DNA of 64,000 nucleotides from Lentibacillus siamensis (GCF_039522605.1 NZ_BAAADS010000024.1:1-64000), one strand, 5' to 3'; positions 34,049 to 43,444 are shown, counted from the stretch's first letter. Notes: generated from the letters alone by a model not told the origin. Numbers and translations are program-made.

Positions 34049-35383
34049 ATGAAAGCACGAATAGTCATGATTGCTGTGCTTTTGAGCGTCGTTCTGCTGT
34101 TAGTTACGGGCTGTGGTGATGATCACAGAGAAGGACAAAAAGATCAAAGGGCTGATACTTTGGCGGACACAATCAAAGGTACCTGGCAGGGTTCCATTAA
34201 ATTACCAAAGCAGGATTTACCAATCATTGTTTCATTTGATGTTGGGGAAAAACTGAATGGAACAATTAGCATTCCGGTTCAGGGAGTGAAAGACTACCCA
34301 CTTTCAAAGGTTACAACGGACAAGACGGATGTTTCATTTCAGGCGAATATTCAAGGGCAGCATATTGCGTTTGACGGTTCGCTAAAGGACGATACAATCG
34401 AAGGAACATTCACACAGAATGGCCAGTCGTTTCCCTTTGAATTGAAGAATGCCAAGGATAAACAGGAAGCCAATCAAACGGAAGAAGATGAAGGACAATT
34501 TTTAAAGCTGGAAACTGATAAAGGGACATTGTATGCCGAATTGGAGACCCCAAAAAGAGATACCCCTTATCCGGTCATGATTATTATTCCTGGTTCAGGC
34601 CCCACGGATCGTAATGGTAATTCAACAGCACTTCCCGGGAAAAACGACAGTTTGAAACGTTTAGCGAAGCAACTGGCCCAACACGGCATAGCCAGTATCC
34701 GTTACGATAAACGGGGTGTAGGTAAAAATCAATCCGCAGTAATTCCGGAAGAGAAATTGACGTTCGATCGATTTGTAAACGATGCTGTTGCATGGGCTGG
34801 AAAACTGAATAATGACCAACGTTTTTCAAAGGTGGGCATTACCGGACACAGTCAGGGCTCACTCGTTGGCATGCTTGCTGCACAGGAAACGAATGTTGAT
34901 GCTTTTATCTCTTTGGCAGGTGCAGGTCAACCCATTAATCAGGTAATGTATAATCAATTAAAAGAACAATTGCCTGACAATCTTTTGCAAGAAAGCAAGG
35001 ACATATTGGATAAACTTAAGGAAGGCGAACATGTTAAGGATGTACCCCAGCAATTACAAAGCGTCTTTCGTCCGTCTGTTCAGTCTTTTCTATCTTCTTG
35101 GATGCAATATAATCCTAGTAAAGAGATCCAAAAATTGGAGATCCCAATGCTGATCGTTAATGGAAAGCATGATATTCAGGTGTCGGTCAGTGCGGCGAAA
35201 AAACTCCATCAGGCGAACGAAAATTCTAAACTGCTTTTGATTCCCAAAATGAATCATGTACTGAAAAAAGCACCGAAAGATCGCCGGGAAAATATGGACG
35301 CTTACAGCGACCCTGATCTTCCATTGGTGGATGGATTAATAAAGGGTATTCTAAGTTTTTTAAAGAATAATGGAGCAGACTAA
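34049..35383 (+). CDS. lipoprotein alpha/beta-hydrolase
   Basis: A 444-residue lipoprotein with lipobox LVTGC at about residue 24. An N-terminal beta-rich domain (about 40-150, IKGTWQGSI...FDGSLKDDTIEGTF) precedes an alpha/beta-hydrolase domain. That domain has the PGSGPTDRNGNS oxyanion strand, nucleophile in GHSQGS (about 270), Asp near INGKHD/VNGKHD and a C-terminal His in PKMNHVLK. Related proteins are esterases or peptidases of unknown substrate. An AAGGAG ribosome site is present. Confidence 0.85.
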   Translation: MKARIVMIAVLLSVVLLLVTGCGDDHREGQKDQRADTLADTIKGTWQGSIKLPKQDLPIIVSFDVGEKLNGTISIPVQGVKDYPLSKVTTDKTDVSFQANIQGQHIAFDGSLKDDTIEGTFTQNGQSFPFELKNAKDKQEANQTEEDEGQFLKLETDKGTLYAELETPKRDTPYPVMIIIPGSGPTDRNGNSTALPGKNDSLKRLAKQLAQHGIASIRYDKRGVGKNQSAVIPEEKLTFDRFVNDAVAWAGKLNNDQRFSKVGITGHSQGSLVGMLAAQETNVDAFISLAGAGQPINQVMYNQLKEQLPDNLLQESKDILDKLKEGEHVKDVPQQLQSVFRPSVQSFLSSWMQYNPSKEIQKLEIPMLIVNGKHDIQVSVSAAKKLHQANENSKLLLIPKMNHVLKKAPKDRRENMDAYSDPDLPLVDGLIKGILSFLKNNGAD

Positions 35384-35442
35384 GGAATGTACATCGTATT
35401 AAATAAAGACGTATAGTATGAAAAGGACGAAAAAAGAAAATG

Positions 35443-35469
35443 GCCGAACAGCTAAAATTGCTGTTCGGC
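35443..35469. terminator. convergent terminator hairpin
   Basis: GCCGAACAGC/GCTGTTCGGC lies between the convergent lipoprotein hydrolase and old yellow enzyme genes. The T tracts are weak. Confidence 0.6.
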
Positions 35470-35532
35470 TTAAAATGTTTAGTAACTAACTTATCTCTTT
35501 CCACTTTTAGATGGGAAAAGGAATCCTTCCCT

Positions 35533-36609
35533 TTACCACCCGCGCTCGTATTGTGGTGGTGTGTCCAGGTTTTCGGATTGATGGACATCATGTGCGGCTT
35601 GTTTTGGGAAATATGGATCCCGCAGCATTTCTCTTGCCATCAGCACGATATCACATCGTCCGTTGCGGATATGGTCATCAGCTTGCATACCATCTGTGAT
35701 CAGCCCCACACCTGCAGTTGCAATATCTGCCTTGTGACGGATTTCTTCCGCGAAGGAGACTTGGTAACCCGGTCCCACATTGATTGATGGATTCGGTGTA
35801 TTTCCCCCGGAACTGCAATCAATCAGGTCTACTCCTTCTTCTTTAAGGAGTTTGGACAGTGCGATGGAATCTTCAATCGTCCAGCCGCCATCTTCCCAGT
35901 CTGAGCTGGATATCCGAACAGTAAATGGCAGCTTCTCCGGCCATTCTTCAAGCATCAACCGAACCGTTTCGATTGTAAACCGGATCCGATTTTCAAAACT
36001 GCCGCCGTATTCGTCTGTCCGCTGATTGCTTAGCGGTGAATAGAAACTATGTGCTAAATAACCATGGGCTGCATGAAATTCAACCCACTCAAATCCCGCG
36101 TCCCGGGCTCTGGCTGTTGCCAGGCGAAATGCCTCCTGTACCTCTTGAATATCTGCTTTAGACATTTCCTTTGGCACGCGGTTGTTCTCGGAAAAAGGAA
36201 CAGCACTAGGGGCGACAACTTCCCATCCGCCTTGGTCATCCGGGACATTAACGCCAAATTCCTTCTGTTTCCACGGGGCATATGTGGATGCCTTTCTGCC
36301 GGCATGCGCCAGTTGAATCCCCGGAACAGCGCCCTGGTCTTTGATAAACTGGGTAATCCTTTTGAAAGCTTCTGTATGGTTGTTTGAATAAATACCCAAA
36401 TCTTCCGGAGAAATGCGTCCTCTTCGTTCAACAGCTGACGCCTCAGCAATCACCAGCCCTGCACCGCCAACAGCGCGGGAACCAAGATGCACTAGATGCC
36501 AGTCATTCGGCAGACCGTCCTCTGAGCTATATTGGCACATTGGGGAGACCCCAATTCGATTACGTAATGTTATATCCTTAATCGTTAATGGAGAAAAAAG
36601 ATGTGGCAT
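35533..36609 (-). CDS. namA: NADPH dehydrogenase, old yellow enzyme of the YqjM/NamA type
   Basis: A 358-residue FMN-dependent ene-reductase. The N-terminal SPMCQYSSEDG carries the YqjM-specific cysteine that tunes FMN. HAAHGYL provides the substrate-binding His pair, and SSGGNTP and GLITDG sit on the FMN phosphate side. The C-terminal PPQYERGW matches the YqjM arginine finger region. The protein reduces activated C=C bonds and responds to xenobiotics. A GGAGG site is 7 nt before the start. Confidence 0.92.
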   Translation of the reverse strand: MPHLFSPLTIKDITLRNRIGVSPMCQYSSEDGLPNDWHLVHLGSRAVGGAGLVIAEASAVERRGRISPEDLGIYSNNHTEAFKRITQFIKDQGAVPGIQLAHAGRKASTYAPWKQKEFGVNVPDDQGGWEVVAPSAVPFSENNRVPKEMSKADIQEVQEAFRLATARARDAGFEWVEFHAAHGYLAHSFYSPLSNQRTDEYGGSFENRIRFTIETVRLMLEEWPEKLPFTVRISSSDWEDGGWTIEDSIALSKLLKEEGVDLIDCSSGGNTPNPSINVGPGYQVSFAEEIRHKADIATAGVGLITDGMQADDHIRNGRCDIVLMAREMLRDPYFPKQAAHDVHQSENLDTPPQYERGW

Positions 36610-36849
36610 AGATTGTGCCTCCTATATATGAAATTCAATACCATTACCATGTTCAGAATTACCTTAAGTTAAAATATTTGCGTTGTCAATTTAGCTGATT
36701 TCTCTAATTCAAAATACTCTCTTAACCGGGAAGTTTTCCACTTCGCCAATTGTACCGATTAAATTTTAAAAACAGGCAGCAAAACTTGTGTTATGATGAT
36801 TTCATATTAACTATTAGGCAAACGGGAGTAATTTTGGAGGTAATGTACG

Positions 36850-37749
36850 ATGAAATATGAAAAAGCCCTGTTCATTTTCAATGGCAATGAAAATGCAGCT
36901 GAAATAAAACAGAATTTGTCTGAAACATTGCCTGTTTTGTCCATGTCCATCAAGGAATTGACTGTGATGCAGACAATGTCGATAGAGGATCTGAAAGGTA
37001 CATGTGTGGACTACGCACCAAAAGTTGACCTGATTATCATTCTTGGCGGAGATGGTACCGTTCATGAATGTATAAACAGTATTGCTCCCCTGAAAAAACG
37101 CCCCGTCATTGCGATTCTTCCCGGGGGGACATGCAATGATTTCAGCCGGATGCTGAATATGCCGCAAAATTTGAGACAGGCCGCTGATGCAATCGTGAAT
37201 GGTGAAATAACAGGTATTGATATTGGGAATGCTGATAAACGATATTTTCTCAATTTCTGGGGGATTGGTCTTGTTTCGGAAACATCGTTAAATATCGATG
37301 AAGCACATAAAAAGAATTTTGGCGTGCTTAGTTATTTTATGAGTACATTAAAAACGGTTAACCAGGCAGAATCGTTTTCTTATAAAATAACGAGCGAGAA
37401 CGAAACCTATAATGGTGAAGCGGTTATGGTTCTGGTTTTAAATGGAAAGTTTGTCGGAACCAGACAATTTCCTGTTCCTGCTATAAGCCCGTCTGATGGA
37501 CTGCTGGACGTGCTCATTATTAAAGATTCAACCATTGCATCATTACGTGAATTACTGGCCATGAATCATCCCGATACAGATGCGGATCAGCTTACGGAGG
37601 TTGTTCATTTCCAGACTTCATCTGTCTTCATTTCAACAGGTAAGGAAATGAATGTTGATATGGATGGTGAAGTGGATGGTGTCACCCCTGATAGAATCAG
37701 TATACTTCCCGGTCACATTCAGATGGTATACCTTCCCGTCACACCATGA
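36850..37749 (+). CDS. diacylglycerol/lipid kinase family protein (YegS/DgkB-like)
   Basis: A 299-residue kinase of the DAGK catalytic family. The nucleotide-binding LGGDGTVHE (about 63-71) and PGGTCNDFSRML motifs and a C-terminal beta-sandwich ending DGEVDGVTP are visible. It phosphorylates diacylglycerol or a related lipid. A TTGGAGG site precedes it. Monocistronic, with a noncoding 387-bp gap downstream that hosts a candidate small RNA. Confidence 0.9.
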   Translation: MKYEKALFIFNGNENAAEIKQNLSETLPVLSMSIKELTVMQTMSIEDLKGTCVDYAPKVDLIIILGGDGTVHECINSIAPLKKRPVIAILPGGTCNDFSRMLNMPQNLRQAADAIVNGEITGIDIGNADKRYFLNFWGIGLVSETSLNIDEAHKKNFGVLSYFMSTLKTVNQAESFSYKITSENETYNGEAVMVLVLNGKFVGTRQFPVPAISPSDGLLDVLIIKDSTIASLRELLAMNHPDTDADQLTEVVHFQTSSVFISTGKEMNVDMDGEVDGVTPDRISILPGHIQMVYLPVTP

Positions 37750-37808
37750 GTTACTCAGAAAAAAATGCAGGCACTAAATTGGGACAAATATAAAAAGAGT
37801 GTAGTATG

Positions 37809-37851
37809 TGTGATTTGAATCACAGCACATAAGTTAGGCATCCTGTATTCT
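37809..37851 (+). promoter_or_regulatory. FNR/CRP-type site plus -10, class II promoter
   Basis: TGTGATTTGAATCACA (37809-37824) is a perfect 7+2+7 palindrome of the TGTGA-N6-TCACA class bound by Fnr, ArcR and Crp-family regulators. TATTCT lies at 37846-37851. With a start near 37858 the site is centred at -41.5, the canonical activating position. Confidence 0.7.
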
Positions 37852-37857
37852 GTAAAT

Positions 37858-37960
37858 GGGATGGGCTTCTGTTCTATAGTTAATAAATGGGATATCAATT
37901 ACCCATCAGGAACAGGCCATGTAAAGTACGCTTCTATTGGAAGCGTACTTTGTTATTTTT
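37858..37960 (+). ncRNA. candidate small RNA under FNR-type control
   Basis: About 100 nt from the predicted start to an intrinsic terminator. Visible folding: an outer stem CTGTTC (37869) with GAACAG (37910), flanked by ATGG/CCAT; an inner hairpin ATGGG (37887) with CCCAT (37902); and a terminator stem AAAGTACGCTTC/GAAGCGTACTTT (37923-37951) with a T run. A 52-codon frame starting at 37861 crosses the terminator and has no ribosome site. Confidence 0.5.
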
Positions 37961-38057
37961 TGGAAGCTAAAAAAATTCTAATACTGTCAGCCGGGCACAG
38001 CAGTGACTTTTGCCAATAATTTTTGTAACGTTATTGTAATCTTTTTCACATAAACTC

Positions 38058-38083
38058 GTTTATTTTATTTAATACGTGGGTAA
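38058..38083 (+). promoter_or_regulatory. sigma-B promoter of the glutaredoxin gene
   Basis: GTTTAT, a 14-nt spacer and GGGTAA match the Bacillus sigma-B consensus GTTTAA-N12-15-GGGTAT. It lies 54 nt before the start codon. The complete sigma-B operon is in the same window. Confidence 0.6.
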
Positions 38084-38136
38084 ATAATGTGTGAAGTTTA
38101 ACTATTAATTCACAAACTTCAGGGAGGATATCATCT

Positions 38137-38418
38137 ATGAATGAGAGAAATGTGATTGTGTATGTAAGTGATGACTGTTCCCAATGTGATAAATTGCTGG
38201 CACATTTAAATACGCTGAATGTAAATTTTCAAACCAAAAATGTTAGTGAAAATCATGAATATATGGAACAGCTTCAGGAGAAAGGCGTTTTCGGTACACC
38301 GGTTACTTTTGTTGATGATCAAATGGTTCTGGGACTGCAAAAAAATAAAATTAATCGGATTTTAAGTGCAGGTAATCAGGGCAGTACCTTTTTTAGTTCT
38401 GAATATGGAAGTTATTAG
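38137..38418 (+). CDS. glutaredoxin-family protein
   Basis: A 93-residue thioredoxin-fold protein. The active site is CSQC (about residues 14-17), with TPVTFVDD as cis-proline strand and a 12-residue C-terminal extension. A strong GGGAGG ribosome site is present. The promoter matches sigma-B, consistent with a general-stress thiol-repair role. The yppG-like gene follows 66 bp on. Confidence 0.87.
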   Translation: MNERNVIVYVSDDCSQCDKLLAHLNTLNVNFQTKNVSENHEYMEQLQEKGVFGTPVTFVDDQMVLGLQKNKINRILSAGNQGSTFFSSEYGSY

Positions 38419-38484
38419 CGTTCCGCACACTTTCTGCAGTTTCAGCATATTTTAATGAAAGAACTTGCAGAAGAGGTGTGTGTA

Positions 38485-38823
38485 ATGGTTAAATCATATT
38501 TCAATTACGCGAACCATGAGCGGCCATATATGCAGCAATCGCCATTTAATAAACCGGTTCCCAAACAAAAAGAAACCCCTCAGACACCTTTTGAGTATTT
38601 TTCAAAACCGAAACAACCGCTTAACTGGCACCCGGTTAACAAGTCAGGCAGTCAGTTCCACAAAGCAGCTGAAGGAAATGAACTATTCCATTATTTTGAA
38701 GAAAAAAAAGAGGACGTTGACCTGGATAAACTGATGTCCACAATCGGCCAGGTTGCCAATACCGTTCAACAGGTTTCCCCGGTTGTTAAACAAATTGGCG
38801 CACTCATGAAGCAATTCAAATAA
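38485..38823 (+). CDS. YppG-like protein
   Basis: A 112-residue protein. An N-terminal Pro/Gln/Tyr-rich segment (PYMQQSPFNKPVPKQ) and a C-terminal amphipathic helix ending VSPVVKQIGALMKQF are typical of the YppG family, which is linked to spore coat or the developmental cell surface. GAGGTG precedes the ATG at 38485; an upstream ATG (38455) is unsupported. Assignment is by overall pattern. Confidence 0.65.
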   Translation: MVKSYFNYANHERPYMQQSPFNKPVPKQKETPQTPFEYFSKPKQPLNWHPVNKSGSQFHKAAEGNELFHYFEEKKEDVDLDKLMSTIGQVANTVQQVSPVVKQIGALMKQFK

Positions 38824-38925
38824 TCCGAGTCAGCTGGTGAAAACTTCATTCATCAGCTTTCATTTTGCATGAAGAATGCCGTAAAGGGGTAAATAAAGAG
38901 TGAAGGACGACAAAGGAGAATTTGT

Positions 38926-39621
38926 ATGATTGCATGTCTGGTAATTCATGGTTACACAGGTGGTCCATATGAAGTGGATCCGCTTGTACGCTATTTAAAG
39001 GAGTATACGGATTGGCATATCGAGGTGCCGACATTGCCGGGCCATGGACGCAAATTAGCGCTGGAAAATGCATCCCACAAAAAATGGCTGGAAACAGCAG
39101 AAAATAAACTAAAACAGATGCAGGGTAAATATGAAAAAATTTACATGATCGGCTTTTCAATGGGCGGCATGATTGCTTCGTATCTGGCAGCAAAATACCC
39201 GACAGATAAATTAGTGCTTCTTGCTCCGGCAGGTAAGTATTTATCGTTTCGCCAGATGGCTAAGGATGTTAAGGACGCTGTTATGGACGGATTTAAAGGA
39301 AGGCTGCGGGAAAACAAACTATACCTGCACTATAAGCAGAAGCTTGGTGAAGTCCCATTCAAAGCAAATATTGAATTCCTAAAACTCGTGCGGTTTACTC
39401 GCAGATACTTGAAGGAATTGGATTTGCCTGTATTAATTGCTCAGGGTCAGCAGGATGGAATGGTTCCATATAAGACGGTTTATTATATGGATAAAGAAAT
39501 CACCTCTGATCAGACGGAAGTGATCTTCTTTGAACGTTCCAGGCATCTAATCTGCCTGGGAGACGACAAAGACACACTTAATACGCTGGTTCATGAATTT
39601 CTGCTGAAAAGCCCAGGTTAA
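38926..39621 (+). CDS. alpha/beta-hydrolase (carboxylesterase-like)
   Basis: A 231-residue hydrolase of the serine aminopeptidase/carboxylesterase group. HGYTGG forms the oxyanion hole, GFSMGG (about 76-81) carries the nucleophile, and the Asp near AQGQQDGMVP and His in RSRHL complete the triad. Length and motifs fit monoacylglycerol lipase/Est30-like enzymes. An AAGGAG site precedes it. Confidence 0.88.
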   Translation: MIACLVIHGYTGGPYEVDPLVRYLKEYTDWHIEVPTLPGHGRKLALENASHKKWLETAENKLKQMQGKYEKIYMIGFSMGGMIASYLAAKYPTDKLVLLAPAGKYLSFRQMAKDVKDAVMDGFKGRLRENKLYLHYKQKLGEVPFKANIEFLKLVRFTRRYLKELDLPVLIAQGQQDGMVPYKTVYYMDKEITSDQTEVIFFERSRHLICLGDDKDTLNTLVHEFLLKSPG

Positions 39622-39661
39622 AAGCGGGGAGAATGCGTTCATGGCACTCTCCCTGCTTTTG
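39621..39661. terminator. bidirectional terminator
   Basis: AAAGCGGGGAGA/TCTCCCTGCTTT (one mismatch) with A and T runs, between the convergent hydrolase and degV genes. Confidence 0.75.
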
Positions 39662-39666
39662 TCTTC

Positions 39667-40521
39667 CTAATCCTTTAAAAATGAAATCACCAGGCCGCCT
39701 TCTCCTGCGTAGGTTGCAATCAACGGACCCATTTCGGTTACGTAGGCATCCTTGAAGGGATATTTTTTGCGAATCTCTTCAAGAACATGTTTGGCTCGAT
39801 CCTCGGCATTGCAGTGAGTCATGGAGATCACTTTATCTTCAAAGTCTTTCGTATATTCACCTATTTGTTCAATAAATCGCCGGATGGATTTTTTATCACC
39901 GCGAACCCGGTCAGCTACCTCAATCGTGCCCTCTTCACTTGCTTTCATCAGCACTTTAATGTTAAGAGTTTTGGCTATTGTGCCTTTGACCTTGTCTAAG
40001 CGCCCTCCTTTAATAAGGTTTTCCAGCGTTTTTAGTACAAATAGCGTTGTTGTCTGCTCAACAAGCTGATGGAGGTGTTCCACAAGCTGATTGTAGGTAA
40101 AACCCTCTTCTATTTTGACTTTGGCTTCATGCAGCAGAAGACCGATTCCGCATGAAGCAGTTTTTGTGTTGATCACTTCTATTTTTCGATCCGGTTCTTC
40201 TTCAAGCAGCATATTTTTAGCAAGTCTTGCATTTTCGTACGTTGCACTTAAGCCTTTTGATAAGCTGAGCATTATAATGGGTTTACTGCTTTCGATTCGT
40301 TTATATGCATCATAAAAATCATTAGGACTGGGTGCTGCGGAGCGGGGGAGTTCATCTGTATCTTTTATCTTTTGATGAAACGTTTTTAAATCAATGGTTT
40401 CCCCGGCTTTATAATGTTGATCCTTGAAGTGCAGGTAAAGAGGAACCGTAACAATGTCCATTGCCTCTGCAATCCGTTTTGGAATATCGGCTCCCCCGTC
40501 CGTCATTAATTGAATAGTCAT
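39667..40521 (-). CDS. DegV-family fatty-acid-binding protein
   Basis: A 284-residue DegV/FakB-type protein that binds a fatty acid for phosphorylation by FakA. TDGGADIP and LSLSKGLSATYENARLA are family motifs for lipid carboxylate contact. The start at 40521 follows a TGGGGAG site; the frame extends six codons further upstream. Monocistronic. Confidence 0.9.
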   Translation of the reverse strand: MTIQLMTDGGADIPKRIAEAMDIVTVPLYLHFKDQHYKAGETIDLKTFHQKIKDTDELPRSAAPSPNDFYDAYKRIESSKPIIMLSLSKGLSATYENARLAKNMLLEEEPDRKIEVINTKTASCGIGLLLHEAKVKIEEGFTYNQLVEHLHQLVEQTTTLFVLKTLENLIKGGRLDKVKGTIAKTLNIKVLMKASEEGTIEVADRVRGDKKSIRRFIEQIGEYTKDFEDKVISMTHCNAEDRAKHVLEEIRKKYPFKDAYVTEMGPLIATYAGEGGLVISFLKD

Positions 40522-40564
40522 GACAACTCCCCATTTCATAGTTTATTCTGATATGGAAACTGAA

Positions 40565-41476
40565 TTAATGATGATGCTTTCGTGCAATGGTTACCTTTGA
40601 TTTCCGGGTTGTGCTCATAATGAACAAAAACAACCCGAAAATAACGATTGTCCCGCCAAGGAACTGTGACCATGATACAACTTCGTCCAATATAAAATAG
40701 GCCAGAATTGTAGCACCTATTGGCTCAAACACAATCCCCATCGAAATGGTTGAAGTACTGAGCCATTTCAGTGCCCAGTTGAACAATGAATGCCCAAAAA
40801 ATGTCGGAATGACGGCCAGTGCGAGAAAAATAAGCCAATGGTTGGCGGAGTAACCAAAAAATTCGTTTTGCAAAACCAAATTATACAGAATGAGTGTCAG
40901 GGAACTGATACTATAAACGACAAAGGTGTAGGTCATAAGCGATAATTGTTTTCGAAGCTGCTGCCCAAGCAGGAAATAGGCGGTAACGGTTACGGCGCCC
41001 ATGAGTGCAAGAAAATCACCAAATAAGGCCAGTCCACTTATACGAAAGTCTCCCCAGCTGATAATAATGCTGCCAAATAAGGCGATAACCATGCTGATTA
41101 CGGTTCCCGGAGAAAAACGTTCCTGAAATATAAAGTATGTTCCCAGAAAGGCAAAGATAGGCTGCATCGTAACAAGCACAGTGGAGCTTGCCACGGATGT
41201 ATAATTCAGTGATTCAAACCAGAGAATAAAATGAAATGCCAGAAAGACGCCGGCCAGTATGGAAAGCAGCCAATCTTTTTTTTGAATTAATCGAAATTCA
41301 TTGCGGTGTTTGACGAAAATATACGGGGCCATAAGGATAACGGCAAATAAAAGGCGATAATTGGCAATAATCGAAGCAGGTGCACCATCAGCCAATTTTA
41401 CCAAAACTGCTGCTGATGATACGGATATTACACCGATAATAACTGCTATATATGGATTGAACGGAGGCAGGCGCAT
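40565..41476 (-). CDS. EamA-family (DMT) transporter
   Basis: A 303-residue membrane protein with ten helices in two EamA repeats. The cytoplasmic C-terminus ends in a basic run and three histidines. An AAGGAGG site precedes it. It lies 43 bp upstream of degV on the same strand. Substrate unknown. Confidence 0.87.
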   Translation of the reverse strand: MRLPPFNPYIAVIIGVISVSSAAVLVKLADGAPASIIANYRLLFAVILMAPYIFVKHRNEFRLIQKKDWLLSILAGVFLAFHFILWFESLNYTSVASSTVLVTMQPIFAFLGTYFIFQERFSPGTVISMVIALFGSIIISWGDFRISGLALFGDFLALMGAVTVTAYFLLGQQLRKQLSLMTYTFVVYSISSLTLILYNLVLQNEFFGYSANHWLIFLALAVIPTFFGHSLFNWALKWLSTSTISMGIVFEPIGATILAYFILDEVVSWSQFLGGTIVIFGLFLFIMSTTRKSKVTIARKHHH

Positions 41477-41774
41477 TGTATTCCTCCTTAACGTTTATAT
41501 GTAATCTCATACAGTTTAACATTCCTGAATGAAAAAATCATTTAGGAAGTAGTGGAAATCATGAAGGGACATGTGTTATGATAGGTTGACTGTTATTCGC
41601 ATGTGATTTCTAGGATGAGGCTCTTCCTGAATTGGGTGAAGCCTCATAATTTATAACGTTTGAAAGTATAAGTTAAGGATGACCTTATGGAAAAACTTTG
41701 GTACTCGCTATAAAACGGGGCTAGGCCTGAGTTTTTCTGGATTTTATTGGAATAAAAAGGAGTAGAGTTTTAAG

Positions 41775-43256
41775 GTGACAACATTTAAAGAATTAAATAT
41801 TTCAGAGCCCATTATGAAGGCTTTGGAAAAAATGGGCTTTGAAGAAGCAACGCCAATTCAGGCGGAGACGATACCACTTGCTCAGCAAGGAAACGATGTA
41901 ATTGGTCAGGCACAGACAGGGACGGGAAAAACGGCAGCATTTGGAATTCCCATGATCGATAAAATCGATAAAAATCAGAAGAAGATTCAGGGGCTGGTCG
42001 TTGCCCCGACAAGAGAACTAGCCATACAGGTTGCTGAAGAACTTAACCGGCTGGCAAGATTCAGGGGTATTCGGGCAATGCCTGTATATGGCGGACAGCA
42101 TATGGAACGGCAAATACGTGCGCTAAAAGATGGTCCGCAGATTGTCGTGGCAACACCAGGGAGACTGCTTGACCATATGCGCCGGAAGACAATCCGGACT
42201 GCCGGTATCCAGACTGCAGTTTTGGATGAAGCTGATGAAATGCTGAATATGGGTTTCATTGACGATATTAAAGAGATTTTAAAAAATATTCCTGAACAAA
42301 GGCAGACATTGCTGTTTTCTGCAACAATGCCTAAGGAAATCCGTGATATTGCCACAAATCTGATGGATTCACCAAAAGAAGTGAAAGTGAAAGCGAAAGA
42401 AATGACTGTGGAAAATATTGACCAGTATTTCATTGAAGTACCGGAAAAATATAAGTTCGATACGCTTACCAACCATTTGGATATCAATGCACCAGCACTG
42501 GCGATTGTATTCAGCCGTACAAAAAAGCGGGTGGATGAGATTGCGGAAGGTCTGCAGATTCGAGGGTTCCGAGCAGAAGGAATTCATGGGGATCTGACAC
42601 AGGGCAAGCGGATGTCCGTTTTAAATAAATTTAAAAATGGACGTGTGGAAGTGCTCGTTGCAACGGACGTGGCGGCACGCGGATTGGATATTTCAGGCGT
42701 AACGCACGTTTATAATTTTGATATCCCACAAGATCCGGAAAGCTATGTGCACCGGATTGGCCGAACAGGAAGGGCCGGGAAAGCCGGTGAAGCCATTTCA
42801 TTCATCACACCGCGGGAAATGGGCCATCTCAAAATAATTGAACAGGTGACCAAAAGCAAAATGAAGCGGATTATGCCGCCAACCAACAAGGAAGCACAGC
42901 GCGGCAAGCAGCAGGCAGCGGTGGACAAGCTGCTACGCACGATTGATAAAAAGGATTTAACTGATTATCAGGAAACAGCAAGCGATCTGCTTCAGGACCA
43001 TGACTCGATAACAGTCATTTCCGCTGCATTAAAAATGCTGACAAAGGAACGCAAAAATACACCGGTACGCATTTCCTCCGTCCAGCCGATCAGTGTTAAA
43101 AAACCACAAGGCGGAAAAGGCAAAAATTACCGGAACAATAACAAAAAGTTTTACGGAAAACGCGGACAGGGAAAACGTGGTGGTCACGGCGGCTATAACC
43201 GTAAAGGAAATTACCAAAAACGCAGAAATCACAAAAACAATAAGCATAACAGCTAG
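41775..43256 (+). CDS. cshA: DEAD-box RNA helicase CshA
   Basis: A 493-residue RNA helicase. The Q motif (FKELNISEPIMKALEKMGFEEATPIQ, shortened here) is followed by AQTGTGKT, PTRELA, DEADEM, SAT and HRIGRTGR. A dimerisation region and a basic Gly/Arg/Asn/Lys tail (about 440-493) follow. CshA works in RNA decay, ribosome assembly and cold adaptation. A GTG start lies 12 nt after AAGGAG. The 298-bp upstream leader has no gene and may carry cold-responsive control. Confidence 0.95.
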   Translation: MTTFKELNISEPIMKALEKMGFEEATPIQAETIPLAQQGNDVIGQAQTGTGKTAAFGIPMIDKIDKNQKKIQGLVVAPTRELAIQVAEELNRLARFRGIRAMPVYGGQHMERQIRALKDGPQIVVATPGRLLDHMRRKTIRTAGIQTAVLDEADEMLNMGFIDDIKEILKNIPEQRQTLLFSATMPKEIRDIATNLMDSPKEVKVKAKEMTVENIDQYFIEVPEKYKFDTLTNHLDINAPALAIVFSRTKKRVDEIAEGLQIRGFRAEGIHGDLTQGKRMSVLNKFKNGRVEVLVATDVAARGLDISGVTHVYNFDIPQDPESYVHRIGRTGRAGKAGEAISFITPREMGHLKIIEQVTKSKMKRIMPPTNKEAQRGKQQAAVDKLLRTIDKKDLTDYQETASDLLQDHDSITVISAALKMLTKERKNTPVRISSVQPISVKKPQGGKGKNYRNNNKKFYGKRGQGKRGGHGGYNRKGNYQKRRNHKNNKHNS

Positions 43257-43258
43257 TT

Positions 43259-43287
43259 AAAAGCTCCTTTGGATAAGGAGCTTTTTT
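43259..43287 (+). terminator. cshA terminator
   Basis: AAAAGCTCCTT/AAGGAGCTTTT followed by T residues. Confidence 0.85.
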
Positions 43288-43339
43288 GATATTTTTTAAA
43301 AGTGCCGTTAAAGCTGCTGCCCGAAGTGTTTCGGGGACC

Positions 43340-43444
43340 CCGCTGAAGAAAAGCCGGAAGCCGCCGAAGAAAGGCCGGAACCCGCCGAAGAAAGGCCGGA
43401 AGCCGCCGAAGAAAAGCCGGAAGCCGCCGAAGAAAAATTCGACT
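43340..43444. repeat. second 21-nt tandem repeat array
   Basis: Four full units and one decayed unit of CCGCCGAAGAAARGCCGGAA plus one base, in the gap 43288-43655 between cshA and ydbS. Both strands stay open (KPPKKSR-like and FFGGFR-like frames) only because the unit is 21 nt. No ribosome site is seen, so it is judged noncoding. Confidence 0.9.

Noticed and set aside
37861..38019. 52-codon frame inside the small RNA candidate
   Set aside because: It would be almost leaderless, lacks a ribosome site and reads through the terminator stem.
41987..42487. 166-codon reverse frame opposite cshA
   Set aside because: cshA is clearly real with all helicase motifs. The reverse frame has no ribosome site and no recognisable family.
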